56,933 bases of DNA from Clostridiales bacterium (GTDB lineage: Bacteria; Bacillota; Clostridia; Saccharofermentanales; Saccharofermentanaceae): positions 1 through 56,933 of the forward strand of contig JAFWQF010000046.1 of the NCBI GenBank assembly GCA_017509205.1, read 5' to 3'. Shown piece by piece: positions 32,506 through 40,584 of the stretch. Every line of letters starts with the position of its first letter. Positions within the stretch are counted from its first letter, which is position 1. Below the pieces are notes generated by a model. That model was not told the DNA's origin, searched no databases, and saw nothing but the letters and a program-made list of their open reading frames with translations. The position numbers and the translations under genes are program-made.

Positions 32506-33210
32506 ATGAAAGAAAACAAATCCTCAATAGCTGCATACATAATAACCGGCATACTTGCGCTGGCCTTTGTACTGATGTTGGCCGCATTTATCTTTCTGCC
32601 GCTGTTTAATCTTCTGGCCATCCTGCTCCTGGATGCGGTCTTCCTTATTATCCTCATAGTCAATCTTGCAAAGAAGAAGCATAAGGCAGCAAAGGTCTGC
32701 TCGATCGTTTTCATCTGTGTTTTCACGGCATACGCTCTGTTTGCGAGCATGTTCACCATGCCGGTCAGTGTAAATACCAGATGGCAGTATCCGGTCGCGA
32801 TGAAATATTCCCACAAGCCCGGTTACAAGGATGATTTCTTTCCGGAAAAGATTCCTGATTCCGCGAAAAACATACATTTCGACTTCCTGCCGAGTTTCCT
32901 TCAGGGAACAGGCCATGCCTGCTTAAGCTTTACGGCAGATGAGGAATACGTATCCGAACTGAAGGCCAGACTTGAGAAAGAAGCAAAACATGCTGTTAAG
33001 TACAACGATATCGGTGAACTAGTAAAAACGCTTCCGAAAGAAAAATCGGATTACGGCGGACAGAAGGTCATATCCATGTATACCGGTGACTTCATCAACG
33101 AGCATCCGGATTCGATGGCATATATCATCAAGACCAATTACAACTGGAATCATCCGCATAACCAGGTTGTCCTGATCGACGGAAACGACGTGTTATTCAC
33201 TGAACAGTGA
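32506..33210 (+). CDS. Membrane protein with extracellular C-terminal domain
   Basis: The 234-residue protein has three hydrophobic segments (about 8-30, 35-52 and 60-82) followed by a soluble domain of about 150 residues starting near SVNTRWQYPVAMKYSH. GGAGG 9 bases before 32506 selects this start over an in-frame upstream codon. No family recognised. Confidence 0.75.
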   Translation: MKENKSSIAAYIITGILALAFVLMLAAFIFLPLFNLLAILLLDAVFLIILIVNLAKKKHKAAKVCSIVFICVFTAYALFASMFTMPVSVNTRWQYPVAMKYSHKPGYKDDFFPEKIPDSAKNIHFDFLPSFLQGTGHACLSFTADEEYVSELKARLEKEAKHAVKYNDIGELVKTLPKEKSDYGGQKVISMYTGDFINEHPDSMAYIIKTNYNWNHPHNQVVLIDGNDVLFTEQ

Positions 33211-33308
33211 CATATATAGTCGGGACCTGAATAAAAAACAAAGAAAAACTGAATATCCCGTATACTGCGATTGATAGAATGGAAACACTAAATCATGTGA
33301 GGTGTTCT

Positions 33309-34043
33309 ATGCTGGATCTCAAAGGTAAATGGGTACTCGTAACCGGTGCATCAAGAGGAATAGGAAGGCTTGCTGCAAAAGCAATGGCAGGGCAGGGCTG
33401 CAACCTGATCCTTCAGAGCAGGAACACGGAACACACGGTTTCTCTTGAAGAAGAACTTAAGGCTCTCGGTGCAGAGGTTTATTCATTCGCAGCTGATCTT
33501 AATGACATCCCTTCAGTACTGAAGATGCTCGAAGACATCGATGCTTTGAGAGTCGACGTTGATATCGTTCTCAATAACGCGGGACTTCAGATCGCTTATA
33601 GGACTGATTACTATAAGACACCTGCTGAAGACTATACGGTCAGCTTCAACGTCAACACGATATCTCCCGCAATGATCTGCTATCACTTCCTCCCGAAGAT
33701 GGTAAGCCGCGGTTTCGGACGCATCGTAAACACGACCAGCGGCATAGATAAGGAACCGGAACAGGCAGGCTATTCCGCTGCAAAAGCGGCTCTCGATAAG
33801 ATAACCAAAGACATGGCATCAAAGCTCGGCGGAACGGGCGTTTCGATGAACCTCGTTGATCCGGGCTGGTGCAGGACAGATCTTGGCGGCCCAAACGCTC
33901 CCAACGCGCCTGAAAGTGCGCTCCCCGGAGTAATTGCTCCTGCATTTACAGAAGAAAAGGTCAACGGACAGATCTTCCACGCGCAAGATTTCAGCGGCCT
34001 CAGTCTTGAGGCGGCAGTGGAAAAGATCAACAGCGAGAACTGA
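33309..34043 (+). CDS. Short-chain dehydrogenase/reductase
   Basis: The 244-residue SDR has the NAD(P)-binding TGASRGIG, NNAG in the fourth strand, and the catalytic Tyr-x3-Lys as YSAAK after the conserved serine in NTTSG. The acceptor is unknown. The ATG at 33309 is preferred to the in-frame ATG at 33279 because GAGGTG lies before it and the SDR fold starts there. Confidence 0.92.
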   Translation: MLDLKGKWVLVTGASRGIGRLAAKAMAGQGCNLILQSRNTEHTVSLEEELKALGAEVYSFAADLNDIPSVLKMLEDIDALRVDVDIVLNNAGLQIAYRTDYYKTPAEDYTVSFNVNTISPAMICYHFLPKMVSRGFGRIVNTTSGIDKEPEQAGYSAAKAALDKITKDMASKLGGTGVSMNLVDPGWCRTDLGGPNAPNAPESALPGVIAPAFTEEKVNGQIFHAQDFSGLSLEAAVEKINSEN

Positions 34044-34132
34044 TCCGGGAGTGTATATTTTTAGGTTGTTTAGTATAATTTCCGTAATGCCCTGTATTTT
34101 TGCAGGGATCTCGAAAAGGAAACAGGTGACCT

Positions 34133-34651
34133 ATGTTAGAAGTATTTGCTGTTATTTCGCTCTGCAGAGTGAACAGGAGAAATGCCCTTGCCAGGGGCAG
34201 AAAACCGGGCGGATTCATTGCGCTTACCATCATTCTCTGGGTAGTCTTTGAGTTTATCGGAATGATCGCCGGAACGATCATCTTAGGTTCCGATAACGGA
34301 TATCTTACGGTCCTCTTAATCGCACTCCCCTGTGCGGGCTTAGGCGGATTGATCTCTTTCCTTATCGCGAAAAACTGCCCTCAGGGCAACTATGTCGACC
34401 CGAGCACCATTGCAAAGCCTGTAATGACAGTAGGTCCCAACGGCGCGCCGATCTACGGAAATCCCAACATTCCCGCATATCAGATGCAGCAGGTCCCCGT
34501 TCAGCCCATGCAGCCTGTACAACCGATGCAGCCGGTCCAGCCGGTGCAGGGGGCAGGCCCCGTGGCCGGAATGCGCTACTGCAGATACTGCGGTGCCGCA
34601 AACAACAGCACGAGCAAATTCTGCGAATCCTGCGGACAGAATATCGAGTAA
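34133..34651 (+). CDS. Membrane protein with Pro/Gln linker and C-terminal zinc ribbon
   Basis: The 172-residue protein has two membrane helices (about 29-52 and 60-82), a low-complexity linker of repeated QPMQPV units (about 122-140) and a closing zinc ribbon (CRYCG and CESCG, about 150-170). The layout is common in Clostridia for proteins of unknown function; the ribbon may mediate protein contacts at the membrane. Confidence 0.8.
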   Translation: MLEVFAVISLCRVNRRNALARGRKPGGFIALTIILWVVFEFIGMIAGTIILGSDNGYLTVLLIALPCAGLGGLISFLIAKNCPQGNYVDPSTIAKPVMTVGPNGAPIYGNPNIPAYQMQQVPVQPMQPVQPMQPVQPVQGAGPVAGMRYCRYCGAANNSTSKFCESCGQNIE

Positions 34652-34656
34652 GCAAA

Positions 34657-34690
34657 AAGGGCGCTTTCATCAAAGCGCCCTTAATTTTTC
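34657..34690. terminator. Terminator between convergent genes
   Basis: AAGGGCGCTTT (34657-34667) and AAAGCGCCCTT (34672-34682) form a perfect 11-bp stem with a 4-base loop. T-rich tails on both strands serve the two convergent genes. Confidence 0.88.
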
Positions 34691-34704
34691 TGTTTACCGT
34701 TTGA

Positions 34705-35310
34705 TCAGAACGTTTTGTAGATTGCGATCTCAACTTCCGAGCCTACGATGTGTACAGTAACGTCATCTGCAAGGTTGGCGACGATGGACTTTTCAAGATC
34801 GTCCAATGCGTCTTTTGCTTCCTGCCTGGTTTCGTTTTCGATAGAAGAGATATAAGTGCTCATTGTCCATGAATAGTTGCACGCATGAGTGCCCATCTGG
34901 CACCCCATGCTCATGATGCCCATGGCCTGATCTGTCATGGCTTTTGTCTCAGGGTCATCAGGAAGGGTAAGGATCTCGATCATCTCACGGATCTTGCCCA
35001 TGAAGCTCTTTGCGGCAGAGTTCTTGCCGGAGGTGGCGACTGAAAGGATCTCTTTTCTTGTCTGAAGATCCATGGGGATCTCGGTCTTGAGATGTACCTC
35101 AATGACATCACCGCTGGTCTCGAGCCAGAAACTGCCGAGGAGTTCATTGGTGAAGGAATTCATGAGGCCCATGAGTTCTTCGGAGAGAAGGCGGAGACGG
35201 AGTTCCGATTTATGATCCAGGTCGCAGTAAGCGGCTGTCTTTCTTGTAAGTTCCAAAGCTTTTTCCTTACCGGAACCGGTAGAGGAGATATTGATAGATT
35301 CTGTTTTCAT
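34705..35310 (-). CDS. Protein with a degenerate HATPase-like region, function unknown
   Basis: The 201-residue soluble protein contains KSELRLRLLSEELMGLMNS, which resembles the first conserved helix of GHKL/RsbW-type ATPases where an Asn/Glu binds Mg-ATP. I see no clear G boxes for ATP binding later in the protein, so binding is doubtful. A central Met/Cys-containing helix pair (about 128-160) and a beta-rich end follow. Weak ribosome site; GAGGATC precedes the start. Confidence 0.7.
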   Translation of the reverse strand: MKTESINISSTGSGKEKALELTRKTAAYCDLDHKSELRLRLLSEELMGLMNSFTNELLGSFWLETSGDVIEVHLKTEIPMDLQTRKEILSVATSGKNSAAKSFMGKIREMIEILTLPDDPETKAMTDQAMGIMSMGCQMGTHACNYSWTMSTYISSIENETRQEAKDALDDLEKSIVANLADDVTVHIVGSEVEIAIYKTF

Positions 35311-35448
35311 AAATTGATCCTCGTTAAAAAATCTTGATAAGAGGATTATACACTACAAATTCAAGGGCATTTTATTGAAGTATTGTTTATTTGCAACGCT
35401 TTTGTTACAATTCTCGAACTGACTTTTTATATATAGAAAAACAAAGCA

Positions 35449-36828
35449 ATGACGAACGTTAAGAAAGACAGATCTTATATTAGGAAACTCCTTACGATAG
35501 CCATCCCCATGATGGTTCAGAACGGAATCTCCAACTTCGTAAACCTGCTCGACAATCTCATGATCGGACGGGTCGGTACGAACGCGCTTTCAGGCGTCGC
35601 CATTGCAAACCAGCTGACGTTCGTCTTCTTCCTCGTCATCTTCGGAGCAACTGCGGGCGCGGGAATCTTCACCGCTCAGTACAAGGGCAACGGCGATGAT
35701 GAAGGAATCAGATACACTTTCCGTTTTAAGATAGTCTTCAATACGGTCATCGCAGCCATCTGCGTATTGCTTTATGCGCTGCTTTCACCGCTCCTCATAA
35801 ACCTTTTCCTTCAGGGAGAAGGTGATCCTGCCGATGCCGCGGAAACACTTCAGATAGGCATTGATTACATGCGCATCATCCTCATAAGCCTGATCCCGAT
35901 CGGACTTACGCAGGCATATGCGGGTACATTAAGAGACCTTGGCGCCACAAAAGTCCCCATGTACGCATCAGTAGCAGCGATCCTTGTAAACCTCGTTGGA
36001 AACTGGATCCTGATCTACGGTCACTTCGGGCTTCCCGCACTCGGTGCGTCAGGTGCCGCCATAGCGACTGTCATCTCAAGGTTTGTGGAGATGGCGATCC
36101 TTATCGTTTATACAGGTACTCACTCAAAGCAGTTCCCGTTCATCAAGGGTGCGTTTTCTCATTTCAGGATACCGGCAAACCTTGCCGGAAGGTTCATCCT
36201 CAAAGCCATTCCCTTGATGTTTAACGAAGCGCTTTGGTCCCTCGGAATGACTGTCATCAACCAGTGCTATTCCTACAGGAGCCTTGATGCCGTAGCAGCC
36301 ATGAACATTCAGTCCACCATCTGGAATGTCATGGGTGTTGCGTTCATTGCCATGGGAGAGGCTGTAGGCATCATGATGGGCCATATTCTCGGTTCCGGCG
36401 ATCTTGAGAATGCAAAGCATAAAGCCGGAAAGATGCGTGTTGTAACGGTTATCTGCGGCATTATCTTTGCCGTGATAATGGCTTGCATTGCGCCGTTTTT
36501 TCCGTATCTTTACAACACGTCTGACAACATCCGCTCACTTGCGACGGGCTTCATCCTGATCGCTGCTTGCGCGATGCCGTTTGTTGCCTACACGCATGCA
36601 TCGTACTTCATCATTAGATCAGGCGGAAACGCGCTTATCACGGTGCTCTTCGACAGTATCTACACGTGGTGTATTGCCGTTGCTGCGGCATTTGTCATGA
36701 GCCGTTTTACTAATCTGAGTGTTACCTGGATGCTTGCAGTCGTAAACGGACTTGAAGTCATCAAGTGCTTCATCGCTTTTATTATGGTAAGGTCCGGAAT
36801 CTGGATAAAGAACATTGTTAGGGATTAA
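35449..36828 (+). CDS. MATE-family efflux transporter
   Basis: The 459-residue protein has twelve membrane helices and the MATE start region LLTIAIPMMVQNGISNFVN then LLDNLMIGRVGTNALSGVAI. The second half repeats the fold. These proteins export drugs or metabolites using Na or H gradients. There is no strong ribosome site before 35449. It is one of two MATE genes in the window (see 43368). Confidence 0.9.
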   Translation: MTNVKKDRSYIRKLLTIAIPMMVQNGISNFVNLLDNLMIGRVGTNALSGVAIANQLTFVFFLVIFGATAGAGIFTAQYKGNGDDEGIRYTFRFKIVFNTVIAAICVLLYALLSPLLINLFLQGEGDPADAAETLQIGIDYMRIILISLIPIGLTQAYAGTLRDLGATKVPMYASVAAILVNLVGNWILIYGHFGLPALGASGAAIATVISRFVEMAILIVYTGTHSKQFPFIKGAFSHFRIPANLAGRFILKAIPLMFNEALWSLGMTVINQCYSYRSLDAVAAMNIQSTIWNVMGVAFIAMGEAVGIMMGHILGSGDLENAKHKAGKMRVVTVICGIIFAVIMACIAPFFPYLYNTSDNIRSLATGFILIAACAMPFVAYTHASYFIIRSGGNALITVLFDSIYTWCIAVAAAFVMSRFTNLSVTWMLAVVNGLEVIKCFIAFIMVRSGIWIKNIVRD

Positions 36829-36830
36829 GA

Positions 36831-36916
36831 CTTTGTGAGCGGACTTCCGCACAAGCGTAGCGCGGAGGACCGTAGCGAACAGAGTCTTAATTCCGTTTCG
36901 GAAATCGCTCACAAAG
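36831..36916. repeat. 86-bp inverted-repeat (REP-like) element between convergent genes
   Basis: CTTTGTGAGCG (36831-36841) and CGCTCACAAAG (36906-36916) are perfect inverted arms, continued after a small bulge by TTCCG/CGGAA. The centre contains repeated AGCGTAGCG-like words, and a 10-bp palindrome CGAAGCTTCG follows at 36933-36942. There is no T run, so it is not a classic terminator. Confidence 0.6.
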
Positions 36917-36943
36917 ATATTCTTTCACTCTACGAAGCTTCGC

Positions 36944-37510
36944 TTAATCTTTGGAATTGTTAAAGAGCGGCATCAGAGTGCACTGGACGATGCCGTGGCT
37001 CCAGAAATCCTTGCGAGGCAGGCCTTTTGCCTGAGTGAGCATGCATGAGTTCAGTGCTCCGTGTGCAACGATGAGAACGTCTTTTCCTTCTTCGCGGAGA
37101 GGCCTGATCACTTCATCAAGGAAATTGCCTGTTCTTGCGTAAAGCTCATCAAGGCTTTCACCTGCGTCTTCAGGCGCGATGTATTCTTCGGGATGCTGGA
37201 AAAGAACGTTGATGGGGCAGTCAGGTATGTCGAAACTGCGTTCAATGCCTTCGTATACGCCGAATGCCATTTCCTTGAGCCTGTCATCGACTATTATCGG
37301 AACGTTACGGCCTTTGAGGATGATCTCTGCAGTCTCTCTGGCTCTGACCAGGGGTGAACAATAGCATACGTCGAAATGCACGTCAGCATACTTTTCGGCA
37401 GCTTCCGCAGCCATGACACGCCCCTCATCGCAAAGAGGAATGTCAGTCCTGCCCTGAAGCTTTTTGAGCTTGTTCCATTCGGTTTTTCCGTGTCTTAAGA
37501 TGTAGATCAT
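36944..37510 (-). CDS. Histidine phosphatase family protein (phosphoglycerate-mutase-like)
   Basis: The 188-residue protein begins MIYILRHGKTEWN, with His7 in the RHG motif that becomes phosphorylated. It also has the second catalytic His in IVAHGALNSCML and the conserved Glu in KEMAFGVYEG. The size fits the small phosphatase/CobC-like branch rather than a glycolytic mutase; the substrate is unknown. Confidence 0.92.
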   Translation of the reverse strand: MIYILRHGKTEWNKLKKLQGRTDIPLCDEGRVMAAEAAEKYADVHFDVCYCSPLVRARETAEIILKGRNVPIIVDDRLKEMAFGVYEGIERSFDIPDCPINVLFQHPEEYIAPEDAGESLDELYARTGNFLDEVIRPLREEGKDVLIVAHGALNSCMLTQAKGLPRKDFWSHGIVQCTLMPLFNNSKD

Positions 37511-37653
37511 AACTGTAAAAGTGTACTTATAACGCGGCCAAAATACAAATATCCCGCAAAAGTGTGAAAAAGCGGTGCATTATGCAGGTTTTGGTTTACA
37601 GAAAGATGCTGTTCGATTTATGCTTTTAAAAATGCATAAAGGAGACGAATCCC

Positions 37654-38670
37654 ATGAAGGTTTTATTTATCGGCGGAACAGGACAGATCAGCAGTGCCAT
37701 CGTAAGAAGGCTCGCAGCAGACAAGTTTTATGATGTCTGGCTCTTAAACCGCGGAAACAATCCTGCTCCGGAAGGCGTTCATCAGATCACTGTTGACGTG
37801 AACGATGAGGCAGCGGTTGCCGAAGCCATCAAGGATTACACCTTTGATACGGTATGCGAGTTCATAGGCTTTGTACCCGAACAGGTCGAGCGCGATTACA
37901 GGCTCTTCAAGGAGAAGACCAGACAGTACATCTACATCAGTTCGGCTTCTGCTTACCATAAGCCTGCCGCGGGATACGTTATAACAGAGGGCACGGCGCT
38001 TGCAAATCCCCACTGGCAGTACTCAAGGGACAAGATCGCCTGCGAGGAATACCTGATGAAGAAGTACAGGGAAGATGGCTTCCCGGTAACGATTGTAAGA
38101 CCCAGCCACACCTATGACGAGAAGCACATCCCGCTCGGAGTTCACGGCAAGAAGGGTTTCTGGCAGGTCGTTAAGCGCATGATGGACGGCAAGCCCGTCA
38201 TTATCCAGGGAGACGGATCTTCGCTCTGGCATCTGACGTTCAACGAGGATTTCGCTGTCGGATTTACCGCCCTTATCGGCAACCGTCACGCGATCGGCGA
38301 GGCTTTCCAGATCACCGGAGACGAGGTGCTCACATGGAATCAGATCTACGCCACCATTGCTGATGCACTCGGCGTGGAACTCAAGCCTTACTATGTTTCT
38401 TCAGAGTATCTGTCTGCCGTCGGCGACAAGTACGGCTTCGATTTCGAGGGAAGCCTGACGGGCGACAAGTCTGTGTCTGTTGTTTTCGATAATACAAAGC
38501 TCAAGCGCCTTGCGCCTGACATGAAGACGACCGTGCCTTTCCATAAGGGCGTCAGGATAGCGCTCAAGTATGTTCTTGACCATCCTGAATGCAGGGTTGA
38601 AGACATCGAGTTCGACCGCTGGTGTGACCGCGTGATAGAAGCTCTCGAGAAGTCGAAAGAGTCAATATAA
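37654..38670 (+). CDS. NAD-dependent epimerase/dehydratase (atypical extended SDR)
   Basis: The 338-residue protein has a Rossmann start MKVLFIGGTGQISSAIVRRL. It matches the group of extended SDRs that resemble nucleotide-sugar epimerases. YISSASAYHKP stands where the catalytic Ser/Tyr would lie, and an RPSHTYDE substrate-loop motif follows. AAGGAG precedes the ATG. Its role is unknown; the gene stands alone. Confidence 0.88.
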   Translation: MKVLFIGGTGQISSAIVRRLAADKFYDVWLLNRGNNPAPEGVHQITVDVNDEAAVAEAIKDYTFDTVCEFIGFVPEQVERDYRLFKEKTRQYIYISSASAYHKPAAGYVITEGTALANPHWQYSRDKIACEEYLMKKYREDGFPVTIVRPSHTYDEKHIPLGVHGKKGFWQVVKRMMDGKPVIIQGDGSSLWHLTFNEDFAVGFTALIGNRHAIGEAFQITGDEVLTWNQIYATIADALGVELKPYYVSSEYLSAVGDKYGFDFEGSLTGDKSVSVVFDNTKLKRLAPDMKTTVPFHKGVRIALKYVLDHPECRVEDIEFDRWCDRVIEALEKSKESI

Positions 38671-38682
38671 TATAGGCGAGTA

Positions 38683-38712
38683 TTGACAAATCTCGTCCTT
38701 GCGCGTTATATT
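38683..38712 (+). promoter_or_regulatory. Promoter of the T-box leader
   Basis: Consensus -35 TTGACA (38683-38688), 18 bases, -10 TATATT (38707-38712), directly before the T-box leader. Confidence 0.75.
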
Positions 38713-38718
38713 TGTTCA

Positions 38719-38984
38719 AAACCGAGTGACTCGGAAATAGTACCCGGAGCACACCGATCAACGAGAGAGCCGCAGATGGTGGGATTGCGGATTTGAGGTG
38801 CCGGAGAATGGATCCGAAGACGGGCGGGCAGGAAATGGCCCGACGGGAACTCCCCCGTTATCCGCAGAGCGCGTTTGTTGGAACGTGAACCAGAGTGGAC
38901 TGCCAACCTCATAGAACCCGGCAGTCAAAACAGGTGGTACCGCAGTATATTCTGTCCTGTGCTTTTTAAGCACGGGACTTTTTT
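38719..38984 (+). promoter_or_regulatory. Tryptophan-specific T-box riboswitch with terminator
   Basis: The leader contains the conserved T-box sequence AGGTGGTACCGC (38932-38943), which forms the antiterminator and binds the tRNA acceptor end. The terminator stem GTCCTGTGC (38954-38962) with GCACGGGAC (38970-38978) and six T follows. Stem I lies at about 38740-38850. A TGG followed by A at about 38810-38813 (GAATGGATCC) is the likely specifier, which would read tRNA-Trp. Uncharged tRNA-Trp would prevent termination and switch on the TrpB-like gene. Confidence 0.92.
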
Positions 38985-39064
38985 ATTGCGACGGAAAGTA
39001 AATAACACTACACCATGCTTTCCGGCAGGCCAACATCTTGCCGCCAGGATGAAAGGAGCCCATT

Positions 39065-40432
39065 ATGGCAGACAAAGCAAAGAGAATTTTTCTGACGGAA
39101 GATGAGATGCCGAAGCAGTGGTATAACGTCCGTGCGGACATGAAGATCAAGCCCGCACCGCTGATCCATCCCGCAACTCATGAGCCTCTTACAGTTGAGC
39201 AGATGTCACCCATCTTCTGCGAAGAGCTCTGCAAGCAGGAACTGGACAACGACACAAGATACATCGACATCCCGGATGAGGTCCTCGAGTTCTACAAGAT
39301 CTTCAGACCTTCACCCCTGATCCGTGCTTACCAGCTCGAAAAGGAGCTCGGTACACCCGCTCACATCTACTACAAATTCGAGGGAAACAACACTTCAGGT
39401 TCCCACAAGCTCAACTCTGCTGCAGCTCAGGTCTACTACGCAAAGAAGCAGGGATTAAGCTCCATCACTACTGAGACAGGCGCAGGCCAGTGGGGTACGG
39501 CTCTTGCAATGGCAAGCGCATTCTTCCACATCCCGCTCACCGTTTACATGGTTAAGTGCTCTTATGAGCAGAAGCCTTTCAGAAAGTCTGTCATCCAGTC
39601 ATTCGGAGCTGACATCATTCCTTCACCTTCCGACACGACGGAAGTAGGACGCCAGATCCTTGCCAAGTTCCCCGGAACAGGCGGATCATTAGGATGCGCT
39701 ATCTCTGAGGCAGTCGAAAAGGCTACACACACCGAGAACTCCAGATACGTATTGGGTTCTGTTCTTAACCAGGTTCTCCTCCACCAGTCAATCATCGGTG
39801 AAGAGGCTCATATCCAGATGGAGAAGGCCGGCGAGTATCCTGATATCGTCATCGGATGTGCAGGCGGCGGATCCAACCTCGGTGGCATTATGTCAGCATT
39901 CATGAGAGACAAGCTCACAGGCAAGGCTGATCCTGAGATCATTGCTGTCGAGCCTGCTTCCTGCCCTTCGCTTACAAGGGGAAGATTTGCATACGACTTC
40001 TGCGATACAGGTCACGTTTGCCCTCTCGGCAAGATGTATACCCTCGGTTCAGAGTTCATGCCCTCACCTTCACATGCAGGCGGCCTGAGATATCACGGAA
40101 TGTCTCCTATCGTTTCACAGCTCTATCACGACGGTTACATGAGAGCTGTCGCAGTTGAGCAGACAAAGGTTTTCGAGGCAGCTACGCTCTTCGCAAGAAC
40201 AGAGACCATCCTTCCTGCGCCTGAGTCATCACACGCTATCCGCGCTGCTATCGACGAGGCTCTCAAGTGCAAGGAGACGGGCGAAGCAAAGACGATCCTG
40301 TTCAACCTCACAGGTACAGGCTACTTCGATATGACCGCATATCAGGCATATCACGACGGAAAGATGTCGGATATCATCCCGACAGACGAGGACCTCGAGA
40401 AGGGCTTCGCTACGATCCCGGTCGTAGAGTAA
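39065..40432 (+). CDS. trpB: TrpB-like protein (tryptophan synthase beta, TrpB2 group)
   Basis: The 455-residue PLP protein has Lys115 in SGSHKLNSA as PLP lysine, ETGAGQWGTA, GCAGGGSN for the cofactor phosphate, and the long N-terminal extension (MPKQWYNVRADM) of the TrpB2 group. It makes tryptophan from indole and serine. No trpA or other trp gene is nearby, so it probably works on free indole, as proposed for stand-alone TrpB2 proteins. The Trp T-box upstream supports the tryptophan role. AAGGAG precedes the ATG. Confidence 0.93.
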   Translation: MADKAKRIFLTEDEMPKQWYNVRADMKIKPAPLIHPATHEPLTVEQMSPIFCEELCKQELDNDTRYIDIPDEVLEFYKIFRPSPLIRAYQLEKELGTPAHIYYKFEGNNTSGSHKLNSAAAQVYYAKKQGLSSITTETGAGQWGTALAMASAFFHIPLTVYMVKCSYEQKPFRKSVIQSFGADIIPSPSDTTEVGRQILAKFPGTGGSLGCAISEAVEKATHTENSRYVLGSVLNQVLLHQSIIGEEAHIQMEKAGEYPDIVIGCAGGGSNLGGIMSAFMRDKLTGKADPEIIAVEPASCPSLTRGRFAYDFCDTGHVCPLGKMYTLGSEFMPSPSHAGGLRYHGMSPIVSQLYHDGYMRAVAVEQTKVFEAATLFARTETILPAPESSHAIRAAIDEALKCKETGEAKTILFNLTGTGYFDMTAYQAYHDGKMSDIIPTDEDLEKGFATIPVVE

Positions 40433-40471
40433 CAGATTAATCCATTCCAAACCTTGTGATTTCGTTTTCGT

Positions 40472-40505
40472 CCCGGATGCCAAAATGGCGTCCGGGCTTT
40501 TTTAT
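40472..40505 (+). terminator. Terminator after trpB
   Basis: CCCGGATGCCA (40472-40482) and TGGCGTCCGGG (40486-40496) form an 11-bp stem with one G-U pair, followed by CTTTTTTTA. Confidence 0.88.
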
Positions 40506-40584
40506 CTGTTATTTTTATCAAATTTTAGTTATAATATTTGACATAAGGGTAATCTGTTCTGAGTAATGATATTTGGGTTGTAAA

